Source: Rutpela maculata (taxonomy: Eukaryota; Arthropoda; Insecta; Coleoptera; Cerambycidae). Taken from it: a stretch of DNA of 64,000 nt. The stretch's first letter is position 1, and each line of letters opens with the position of its first letter. Made by a program: the position numbers and the translations under genes. This document shows positions 17,353 to 26,900 of this stretch, piece after piece. The notes beneath the pieces were generated by a model. The model worked only from the letters and a program-made list of their open reading frames with translations. It did no database searches and was not told the origin of the DNA. Location of the stretch: the NCBI GenBank assembly GCA_936432065.2, contig OW386289.2, positions 88,347,736-88,411,735 on the forward strand, given 5' to 3'.

Positions 17353-18251
17353 TATATATATTATTATATATTGTTGCAACTCTGATTTACATGGGGACAA
17401 AGTTGAAGCGTCATAACTTTTAGCTTTAATTGCAAAATGTTCAGTTACGGAAATTGTAGTTACAACCTGTTTTAAGGCGTGAAATCCTGGTAGAGATATG
17501 TGCATAACACATACCTAACTTTTAGGTATGTGGTTTATAGCCAATAAGAGAATGAGATAGAGGGAAAAGTCCCATGAGGCTACAATGTATTTTTCCGTAC
17601 CAGGTTGTCGGCGCCAGCTAGCTAGTCCGAGGCAGCATGAAATCACCTGCCACCGCACATACTGGGAAACTGAAACGCAAGGTCGCCAATCCATGCACTC
17701 TCCTCCTTCCACTTCTAGCAGGAAATTTAAACTCGGAAGTACCGAGCGAGCGCCCTCTGCAGATCAAATGCGTAACTAAACCCAGGTAGCAAGGGTACGT
17801 TATAATGACGTCAAAATCTGGTGATTCTGGTCAAAAAGACGTCAGGGCACTAAAAATCGACGACATAATGACGTCTCATATATGACATTAAAATGACGTG
17901 CTACATATCACGTCATATTGTCGTCTTTATTCGGTGTTAAATTTATTTATATTTTATCGGATTACAAACTTTAAAACTCGCTGATGGCATTTTGTTATCG
18001 TAAGCAGAGTGTAAAGTTTAAAAAAATAAACCGTGTCATGAGGGATAAGTATTGGCGTTTTTATTCGAGGATAATGTTTTTTAACAATATCCAAAATAAT
18101 TTATATTCGGAAAAGTTTGCAAAGATTCGGCAGTTTATTTGTGAAGATATCGAGTTCTTTTAATAATAAAATTGGATTAAAATGCATTAAAAAGTAAAAT
18201 CTAGCCGTTACATGTTCCACTATAAAGGCTTTAAGCAAGTATTCAAACAGA

Positions 18252-18322
18252 AGTTAGTGGTCGAGAGAGTTAAGCGTCGTATTTCAAGTCACGAGGTCCG
18301 GGGTTTGACCCCTGCTCATTCC
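18252..18322 (+). other. tRNA-like sequence (Leu/Ser-like pseudo-tRNA)
   Basis: An A-box-like TGGTCGAGAGAGTTAAG is followed 30 bases later by GGGGTTTGACCCC, a B box/T arm that can pair. The presumed anticodon loop reads TTCAAGT, suggesting CAA. The acceptor stem does not pair, so it is a degenerate tRNA or SINE head. It is followed by a T10 run like a Pol III terminator. Confidence 0.5.
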
Positions 18323-18859
18323 GTCTTTTTTTTTTGTTGTTAAAATAATTGCGAAAAAAATTTTAGTTGTTTTTTTTAAGGTAATTGCTTATAAAACCGA
18401 TGTACGACTATACTTCTTTTCAATTTTAGGTCTGTTTTAGACCATTAAATATTCTATTTATGTTGTAGAAGATATTATACCTTTACCGTTTTTTCTCCAA
18501 CACTGTTCCCAGGTTTGTATAAGTACTTCAACATAAAACTTAAATTCTTAAAGTAAACATTTTTTTTAACGAACCGCCACTGAATTAATGTATTAATTAC
18601 GTTGTTCAACAAGTACTCGTACTTCTCAGGTGACACTGGTGACAGTTTAATTAAATTAAATAAGTTCTTCTTAATTATAAATAAATAAAAATACTAGTAA
18701 CTCGAAAAATTCAGGTTTGGGAACACGTAAAAAATAGAAAAAAAAGAGAACCTGAAAGATTTTCATATATTTTAAATAAGGCTAGAAATTTAATTTCACA
18801 TAATAAAGACTTCATACACATCACCATAAATACTGCTTTTAGCATCCGAAATAACGGTC

Positions 18860-18941
18860 ACTAAGATAGCTCAGTTGGTAGAAGAGTCAGTACTGTAATA
18901 CGGACAACGGGAGACATGTAGGTTCGAACCCTACGGACTGC
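18860..18941 (+). other. tRNA-like sequence (Tyr-like pseudo-tRNA)
   Basis: ATAGCTCAGTTGGTAGA is a perfect A box and D arm, and GTAGGTTCGAACCCTAC is a perfect T arm with B box. The middle contains ACTGTAAT, compatible with anticodon GTA. The 5' side does not pair with 3' GGACTGCA, so a functional acceptor stem is lacking. Confidence 0.6.
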
Positions 18942-19723
18942 AATTGTCAAAGGTAAGTAAACATGAATTTAATAACTTAATAAACATTATAATTTGCAGG
19001 CAACCCTTGTGAGTGATGGTAAACAATATTAGATATTTTAATATGTAAATAAAATTACGGATGGCTAACAAACAAATTCATTAGGACAAAACTTATTTAT
19101 GCATTAATTATTTTATTTTTATCAAGTAGATTACTAACTAGTATGTAGTTTTATATGTTCCTATCACTAAAAACCTGTGGGGGGATTACCAAATATAACC
19201 TGAAAAAGACGTCATTCGTCTGAGACATTAGGAAGTCATTTTCACGTTTTATTTACGTCATCTAACTCGTCATTTCTCGTCACTCCTGACCATTTTTTCA
19301 CGTCATTTTCACGTGCCTTTGCTACCTGGGAATCGTCCCACCACCGCCACCATTTCCGGAAAATTTAAACTCTTGAAGCATCGCACTCGTGCTACTAGAT
19401 TTCTTAAAAATTAAGGAGAAAAAAAGCAATAAACGAGAAAAAAATTATTTATTTTAAGAAATTGACATTTTGTATTGCACATTTAACAAGAAAATATTAC
19501 GAGCAATAATAAGTGAACGTAAATAGGATATATTATAAATAATTTATAAAACAAATAATTTAAGAAACATTCTAGAATTAAATGACACTGAATAATAACT
19601 TGTTTACAGCTATATAAATTTGTATAAAACTGATAAAAACGATATAATAGCAACTGGTTACCTTTAGCCATTAATTATCTTTAAAATTTAAAATATCATT
19701 CTACATTATCCTATTTTGAAAAT

Positions 19724-19873
19724 TATCCTACGAAGTTCTCAACAATGTAGTAGTAACTTGCAAGCATTGCCAGACGTGAAATTTAATAATACCAGAGCAA
19801 TGCTCGGAACTTGCAAAAATATAACTCCGTCATTACTAGTAACTTGCTACATGATAAAAAACTTCGTAGGGTA
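19724..19873. mobile_element. MITE/foldback of 150 bp
   Basis: TATCCTACGAAGTT and AACTTCGTAGGGTA are inverted. Further inward, AGTAACTTGC and GCATTGC words are also mirrored. No coding capacity. Confidence 0.6.
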
Positions 19874-20054
19874 GCAAGCTGGTAGCATATTTTCTGTTTT
19901 CATATCAATTTTAAACCAAACTGGCATCTCTGATGGGATGTACCTACCTGAAGTTTCGAACGTTATTCACTTGAACGAATTTCACCAAATATTACCAGAA
20001 AATGGTACGCCCAAGTCGATTTGTAGTTTTTATAAATTTTTCCTTTTCATATTA

Positions 20055-20630
20055 CCACTGAACTCTACTATTATAAATGGAAGGCCAATATAGGTACATG
20101 GGCGTGAACAAAATACGGCAACTACGCCACAGATTAAAACTCAAAATATAAAGCCACGCGTCGACGCAGTAGAGAAATTGATGTCTGCGCTTGGACCAAA
20201 CGGCTGTCTACGCAAGTTATGCGCTGACGCGAGTCTGTGTTTTATTCGTTTCCCCTAGATTCCGTAGCGTAAGTCTTGGATTAGATGAAATTTCCAGAGT
20301 CGGTGTCACTCATTTTATTCTTTGTTTATTTCTGTCATTTATGTAAAGTTGTTATAAATTGATTATTTTGTGAAATATATTTTGTGATTGTTATAAACAG
20401 TTAATTGAGACAATATGGTGCAATCTTGTAATAGTACTGTGTTGCAAGAATCGTTGCAGTCCCGGGTTTTAAACAGTTGCAGTAACAATAAGACCGGCTC
20501 TGGCGTATTTTGTAGTGCGATTGCGCTCCGCTTTACGGTCGCCATACTTGCGCGAGGTTCAATTTCACGTAAAAATTGGCATGGATATTGATCTTCCATT
20601 TATATAGTAGAGTTCAGTGGATATTACTCA
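20055..20630. mobile_element. TIR element, 576 bp, about 30-bp inverted ends
   Basis: CCACTGAACTCTACTAT..ATAAATGGAAG at 20055 is mirrored by CTTCCATTTATATAGTAGAG, then TTCAGTGG ending at 20630. No convincing ORF or transposase. The right end lies 17 bp from the next TIR element. Confidence 0.7.
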
Positions 20631-20882
20631 CATTGTAGGTTCTTTACCCAGACAGCACACTTACATCCTAAAGACGTTTTAATTACGTACACACTGGACG
20701 TAACTTACATACGAGATATGTACGGTTTTGTCCACAATACGTACATGAGACGTACCGGGGATGTTAGATTTCCACTAAATTGTACGTACATAACACGTAC
20801 ATTTTAAGATATTTATAGACCATTATAGGACAGAATATGGACGTACATAGTACGTTATATGTACGTTATAAATAACGTAACG

Positions 20883-21034
20883 CCGGCTCCACACATTGGG
20901 GCCAACGTTGGAGCCAACAGCTTCGTCCAATGTGTAGATCAACAAAAAAGCATTGACGCCAATGCTCTTTCGTCAATCCACACATTGGACGAATGCTGTT
21001 GGCTCCAACGTTGGCCCTAATGTGTGGAGCCGAC
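20883..21034. mobile_element. Palindromic MITE nested in family C element
   Basis: CCGGCTCCACACATTGGGGC and the following CAACGTTGGAGCCAACAGC are mirrored almost perfectly by the right arm ending GTGGAGCCGACG. Arms of about 55 bp surround a loop of about 45 bp. Confidence 0.8.
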
Positions 21035-22129
21035 GTAAAAAAAAAAACTCAAAATTCGTCAAAAATATTTATTATATGTAATATACAAATATATGTATAC
21101 ATATAATACAAAAATAAATAAAACATATATAAAATACAAAAATAAAATATATACAGTGTGTCCTATAGAATTTGCTACAATTCATTTAAATCGTGAATAC
21201 TCAATGTATTTTATAGTATCATTTTTATTTTAGGGAAGACCCTAAAAAATATACTTTATCAACAACACTATCTACGATCTATGTTGTTGACATTTTGGAA
21301 GAACTGAGGACCAAAAAAAGTCCCAATAAAGAGAAAGAGATGACATCGAATTAGTCAGTACTTGATGAATTTTTTTACTAATTGATTCGAAAGAAACGTT
21401 TAAACAATTTTTTAAGTAATGAGGAGAATTTTTCTAAAGAGATAAGTCGGAGGAATCTCAAAATTCAAATAAATATTTGTTAATCTTGCTCTTTAACTTA
21501 ATTGCATGTAGATATTTATATTTTAGAACTTTATTCCTGAGCTGTTTTTGAGGAATCATCCTGAAATATATGCATGCAGTTAAGTTACACCCTGTATGTT
21601 ATTTGCTGTGCAAAATAACTTAAAACATAACTTTGGCTTTAAAAAATACCTTTTTAATTTTTATATTGTTCTTTGTATGCACCATGGAACAAAGTCTATC
21701 TGCAAAGTCTATCTGGTATTTCATTCTCTTCATCTGAAGAAGTAGATATTCTTTTTCTGGTTATTTTTCTTCTTTCTGTTTCATTAACATCAGTATTCAA
21801 ATCGCTAGTGTCCTCTGCCTTTTTGAACTTTTTTCTTGCTACATTATAACTTTCTGAAAATATACAAATATATCAGGGCTGGAAAAAATCATGATTTAAA
21901 ATTTATTTTTTAAATAATCAGGATTTTTTTTTTATTTTTTTAAAGTTATTTTCAATTTTACTCTAATTTTTTTAAAACAACTACGATTTATCCATACACT
22001 ATTTTTTATATTCGCAAGAAATTTATGAAAATAGTGGTTTACTACCACTCATAAAACTTCAAGCAAAAATGAAACATTTTGCAGCAGTTATGTTTTCAGA
22101 AATGGTAATATGCAATGTTAGTGCCAGAA

Positions 22130-22200
22130 AATTTTTTTTGTTTAAACTTAAAATCTCGACATTTCACTACATTTTAAGCCTATTTGAACAAAAAAAAGTG
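22130..22200 (+). repeat. Dispersed repeat copy 1 (matches 34498-34560)
   Basis: AACTTAAAATCTCGACATTT and TTTTAAGCCTATTTGAACAA recur at 34498-34560 with a few changes. Likely the 3' end of an unidentified retroelement. Confidence 0.6.
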
Positions 22201-22763
22201 CGATTATATTTTATACGCTTTCACATATTTTATTGAAGAAACAGATAAATAAGTTATTTTCTAATTTTGCATGAAACAAAGGAAAGATTTAATTTTTTTT
22301 ATTTATAGGTTATCTTTTGTCTTGTAAATTTTCTATAAAAGGGATATGACAAGATGCAAAATTTTGTACAAAAAAATATACTAAACGCAGGAATCTTTTC
22401 GTTAGATAAATATCTTTATTTATATGTATCATTACGTTTTACATTATAAAATGTACAAATTTTGCATCGTATCTATACATACCTATACAGTCTTAAAACT
22501 CATTTTGGAACCACACGTCAATATTATTGTCATTTTTATGAGTATTATCGATTTTATCACTTTCATTAGAAAATTACAAAGGTATAATTTTGTAAAAATT
22601 ATTGCCTAATAGCCTAATCAGCCAAAATGTTGTAACTAGGTATGTTCGTCACATCCATACAAGCTACACAATGTGATGACCTATACATTAATTGGACATG
22701 ATCTTTATTGCTTGGACTTGAAAATGATAAAATAATTTGTAATAATGCTCTATAAAGTGAATG

Positions 22764-22872
22764 CCCTACAAACACCGAAGGTTGGCCCTTCAGCGGGCCA
22801 TCACTGGGCCAGAAATGAAACTTCTGGCCCAGTGATGGCCCGCTGATGGGCCGACCTTCGGTGTTTGTTGGG
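22764..22872. mobile_element. Miniature palindrome with GGGCCA words, 109 bp
   Basis: The arms CCC(T/A)ACAAACACCGAAGG and (inverted) the same close on a 7-base loop. GGGCCA/TGGCCC is repeated four to six times within. It is flanked by TG on both sides (22762-22763, 22873-22874). It shows the same plan as the larger TIR elements nearby: a CCC end, a repeated palindromic word and a 2-bp flank. Confidence 0.75.
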
Positions 22873-23869
22873 TGATTTTCTACTGCATAACAGTCCGCCA
22901 TTAATAAAAAAATGTCTAAGCTCTCGTATCAAAAACTCTCAGATTAACAAAGAGATAGTATTTAACATACCTTATATAGAGAAATATTTGACTTACCTTA
23001 TTTGTCCGTACAGGTAATTTATAATTTAACTACAAACAACAAACAATCGCTAAGTAACTTTCTTGCATTCATTATCAAATTTTATTAACGACATTTGACA
23101 GCACACTGTCCGCGACCGCGACGTCGCACTTCGCACTGATCATGCACTAAAAGCCACAAAGGATCAACGCAACCTGGCGCGCAATTTAAAATAAAGGCAG
23201 CTTATTTTAATCTCCCCACAAAATTGCTGGAAGTTACTAAAATTGGTCAAAAATCGAAAATTGAGATAACGTCAGATTTGTACGATTTGTTTTTATTAAC
23301 AATTTATAATATGACTGTTGTGAAATTTTCGGAAAAAAATGTTGGTAAATATTTATCTTAATAAATACTTTATAAATTCTTTTCGGAATATGTGATATTC
23401 TGTTTTTGCTACAAAACATTCCATATCCGTATTATCTGCCGACCGTGTTTTTTTCACTGGGCTAAATTCACATGAACTAGTTGTTTTCGCTTTATATCCA
23501 TGGTGTTCCAGAAAAGTATGTTTTAGAGACATACGGTGTAAAATACACTGTACGTACATACAAATACGTACTTAAGACGTACATATTACGCCTTGGTACG
23601 TACCGACCAAAATATTACCTAAAATGTACGTATTAGAGACGTCGAGTGCTGTCTGGGTAGGCAGTAGGCTCCATAAGAGAGCCATGCGTGCTCTTCGTCC
23701 CTATCATTTCTTCTCCCGCAATAATTAGTAAAATTGCAGGCCACACCCATTTTATATTGCTGGAAACTTTACTTTTACCAAACTCTTTTTTGTTAACAAT
23801 AACTATAATTCTTTTACATTAACTTTGACATATATGACCACCATTATTGTCAATGCAATTACGAAGAAT

Positions 23870-24310
23870 CGGAAATAGATTTTCCGTACGAACGGTTTAT
23901 CAAACGGGAGCCACATTAAAATCTGTTTTATCAAAAACTAAAAGCCGGTAAATATTGTTCAAAATTCCAAAAATTTGTATTTATATAGTGTTCCATGTGA
24001 GTGCGGTAAGCATTATGTAGGTGAGTCATCTCTAGACCTCTCAACGTAAGGCTTGGTAAACACAGAGATTATATAAGAAAGGGAGAATTCCAGAAGTCAA
24101 AAATTTGTGAACACGCGTGTGGGATATCAATCATAGGATCCAGTGGGACTCCGCGAAAATTTTGGGAAGACTCAACTAAAAGGAAACTTAAGGAATCCGC
24201 TATTATTTTGTTAAATGAGGATAAATCTGCTTCAAATTATTCCATAGGTTTCTGTAACACCTGGTTACTGATCTTCAGAGACGAGAAAGTATGTAAAAAT
24301 AAAATAAATA
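23870..24310 (+). pseudogene. Penelope-like element C-terminus with GIY-YIG endonuclease remnant
   Basis: Reading shifts give RTVYQTGATLKSVLSKTKSR, then YSVPCECGKHYVGESSLDL, matching the Penelope layout of a linker followed by the GIY-YIG signature (Y-x-(I/V)-PC-x-CGK-x-Y-(I/V)-GE). After one frameshift near 24050 comes LGKHRDYIRKGEFQKSKICE and then H, the expected R/H...EH segment. Penelope-like elements are RT-endonuclease retroelements distinct from LINEs and LTR elements. The copy is 5'-truncated and frameshifted. The Arg in the usual T-x-R-x2-x2-R segment is displaced by the shift. Confidence 0.7.
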
Positions 24311-24592
24311 TAATTTAATGTATCACGTGTCTATAGAAATACATAAACAACAAACTGTCATGTTTGACATGATTAAAAGTGAAAGTTTTGATAACGGTAA
24401 AAGAAATATTTTTCGAAACGTTAACTGCCTTAGATTTAATTATTATTTTTGTCATTATCATTTAACATATTTTTATTTCAGTTTATAATATTTTTAGGTG
24501 TGAGACATTTTGTAAACCATCCTCTATTTGATCCTTTTGGCAGTCTTGATCCTTTTCATCAAAATTTTTAAATATTTTTACAGTGGCAAAAT

Positions 24593-25136
24593 AGCCATAC
24601 TGGCTCCAAGCAATATATTTAAAAATTCAAGCAAATAATTTTTCAATATTGTTGATTAATAAAAATAGACTACTAATTATAGGTTAGATTCCTAACCTGC
24701 AAAAAGTGTCTTATTTTATTGTGACAAACTATTTAAAACTTCATATACATGATTTTGGTTGAAAGTACAGGAACCAGGCAGATATTTTAGTAATAGCTAC
24801 GTAATACTTGTAAATCTTAAGAAATAGGTATATATTTTTGAGGTTCGCTGTGGCGACAAGTGCAATACTGCATGTAGTGTTGCATATATTCTTTCAATGT
24901 TTTAATTTAGCTACTTAATGTCAGATGTCACTTGTTTCACTAAACAAGAGCAAAAGGCCGGGAATGTATGCAACACCGTGTGCACGTATGCACAGAACCT
25001 GTAAAATTATCTATTTATGCGTAAGTAATGAGAGAACTTATTGGTCCTGCCATCTATTACATGATGTACAAAGTAAGCACTTATGAAGCCTCTGTGAGGG
25101 TTGTCGTCGCTTCACCTATTTAATAACACCCTGGCC
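24593..25136 (+). repeat. 0.55-kb dispersed repeat, copy 1
   Basis: It starts AGCCATACTGGCTCCAAGCA and ends CACCCTGGCC, and is nearly identical in order and sequence to 54498-55054. No ORF. Probably a non-autonomous element of unknown class; the left end is a short palindrome (GGAGCC..GGCTCC) in copy 2. Confidence 0.85.
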
Positions 25137-25626
25137 TCAACCCAAAACATTTACACACCGAGGATGCAAGATTTGTAGACTATGAGGTTCCTTAATATAC
25201 AGCTTTTAGGCGAAGAAATCAGTGCGGGGGTGAAAAGTCAGACTATCTTTGTTCTACGAACGCGCGGTAGCGGCGCAGTTATCTCAGTCTAGAAGACACT
25301 GTCCGTACTGGCCCGAAATATGGTCTGACGTTACTATGATCTGTATTGTTACATTCTACAACTTATCCTCATTACCAGTATGCAGAACAGTGACTCAAAA
25401 TGCGAGGATAATTACCACCAAATTCAAAAGTGGGTCATTGCGAGCCCGTTCCAGTTACGAGTTCTTTGCTTAATTAACATTACACAAATTCTTACAATAT
25501 TTTGAGTAAGGCATCTTAATCTGTGGTAAGGCCCTGCATCTGGTGTGATTTCACACCAGCTGTTCATTGGCTAATGCCATTTTTTGGTGGGGATTGTGAG
25601 TTATTAGGCCACCTTTGAGTCTAATC

Positions 25627-25904
25627 TAGTGATGGGCGATATCGTGATTTTTCAATCACAACGTAAATCGTTACTGTGATTTTCTTATATCAGTGAATTT
25701 AAAACGTAATGTGATCACGACTTTCATAATACGACGTATTGTTAATTATTATATTGGTCTTGGTTGAACCACGGCAAGGGAACGAAATACGGAAGGAAAG
25801 TCGTGATCACGTCACGCTTTTCTGACAACTTTACTAACAGTCGTTACCTGTGATTTCTTAATATCAGTGATTAATCACAGCTCGTGATATATCGCCCATC
25901 ACTA
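25627..25904. mobile_element. hAT-type MITE, 278 bp
   Basis: TIR TAGTGATGGGCGATAT and its inverse are flanked on both sides by GTCTAATC (25619-25626, 25905-25912), an exact 8-bp target-site duplication. It contains repeated CACGTGAT-like and AATCACA words. A diverged right half of a related copy seems to lie at 25993-26096. Confidence 0.9.
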
Positions 25905-26845
25905 GTCTAATCTATGCTTAGAGTATACCAACCTCGCTAAGTATGGGTATCAATGGGTATGAATTAAATTCTTTCGTTTTAATTGATTTCGTCATGTACG
26001 GAAGCGGAAGTGATCACATCACATTTTAACTGATGTCAAAAAATCACAGTAGCGATTCACAATTTGATGGAAAAATCACGATATCGAATCGACCGTCAGT
26101 AATCTGAGTTTACTAGAATGAATAATTCAGAATTGTTCATGTATTAATTCCAGCTACGCATTATCTTTATCCAGAGCACATTGTAACGCGAGTTGTGCGA
26201 GTGAAATAATTCGAATGATGTTTCGATTATCAAATCATTCGATTTTTGAGATTATTCGATTGTTCCTATCACAAGATTATCTGATATTTTCTACCATGAA
26301 GTTCGCACGCAAGCGTATCCGAATCACTGAGCTCTATTACATACTGGAGTGTGCGCTGATAGGAGAGTAGAGCTCGAACCTGCTGCTTCCCTATCTCTGT
26401 TGCCTAGTACATAATTTACAAGTGAGAAGGAGATAGAGGCCCTATCCGCCATTGTCAAAGCTCACTCTAGTTTGTAATAGAACTCAGTGATCCGAATCTT
26501 ACATTTTCAACGGTCAAATCTAGGATTCGGTGAAAAGTAGTCCTAGCATTAAAAAAAGATAAATACATCGGACTCCCATGAACGTTGTTATTAATTTAAA
26601 GTACCTGCTTGTCTAAAAATTATTGTTATTTTGACTTACGACTATATCACATGAAAATTAGTTTCAAATTTAAAGGAATAACGATTACAAATACATCGGT
26701 TGACATTTTGTGCGTAGGAACACATCCGACAGTTCTGCCAGTGAATAGTGAATCATCTTACATGTGCTGTGAAGCCGGCTGATTGTACAAAATCTAATAA
26801 AATCCAGGCAAATTAGGTGTATAGTGTTTAAAATAAAAATTAATA

Positions 26846-26900
26846 ATGCATCAAGAAACATTACATCTTATTCAGATCTTAGAAAAGACAGTTTCACCTG
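26846..26900 (+). CDS. KPNB1: Importin beta-1 exon 1 (start codon)
   Basis: ATG at 26846 begins [18 protein letters not shown], matching the ILEKTVSP motif at the N-terminus of animal importin beta. The exon ends at 26900 with donor GTGAGT and splits a Gly/Asp codon in phase 1; joining to exon 2 gives SPDKNELE. An in-frame TAA lies just beyond the donor, so read-through cannot be coding. The start is chosen because family alignment begins at this position and no upstream in-frame extension resembles the family. I see no convincing TATA box or initiator in 26500-26845; a 5' UTR exon further upstream is possible. Confidence 0.9.

Larger units (their letters stand above)
17781..19330. mobile_element. 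TIR element with TGACGTCA subterminal words (family B)
   Basis: Ends CCCAGGTAGCAA (17781) and TTGCTACCTGGG (to 19330) are exact inverted repeats, flanked by AA on both sides. ATGACGTC, AGACGTCA and ACGTCAT words are repeated across 17800-17930 and 19205-19315. The 1.55-kb interior has no transposase but contains two tRNA-like segments. Confidence 0.8.
20647..23657. mobile_element. TIR element with TACGTA subterminal words (family C)
   Basis: CCCAGACAGCAC at 20647 and GTGCTGTCTGGG ending at 23657 are exact inverted repeats, both flanked by TA. ACGTAC/TACGTA-type words fill both ends (20680-20880 and 23550-23640). The 3-kb interior carries at least two nested palindromic elements (20883-21034, 22764-22872) and a dispersed 3'-UTR-like repeat near 22130-22200. 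No transposase recognised. Confidence 0.8.

Noticed and set aside
18860..18941. Functional tRNA-Tyr gene
   Set aside because: The acceptor stem does not pair and no intron or mature 3' structure is consistent; kept only as tRNA-like.
20363..20599. 78-residue minus-strand ORF
   Set aside because: Inside a non-autonomous TIR element; no similarity recognised.
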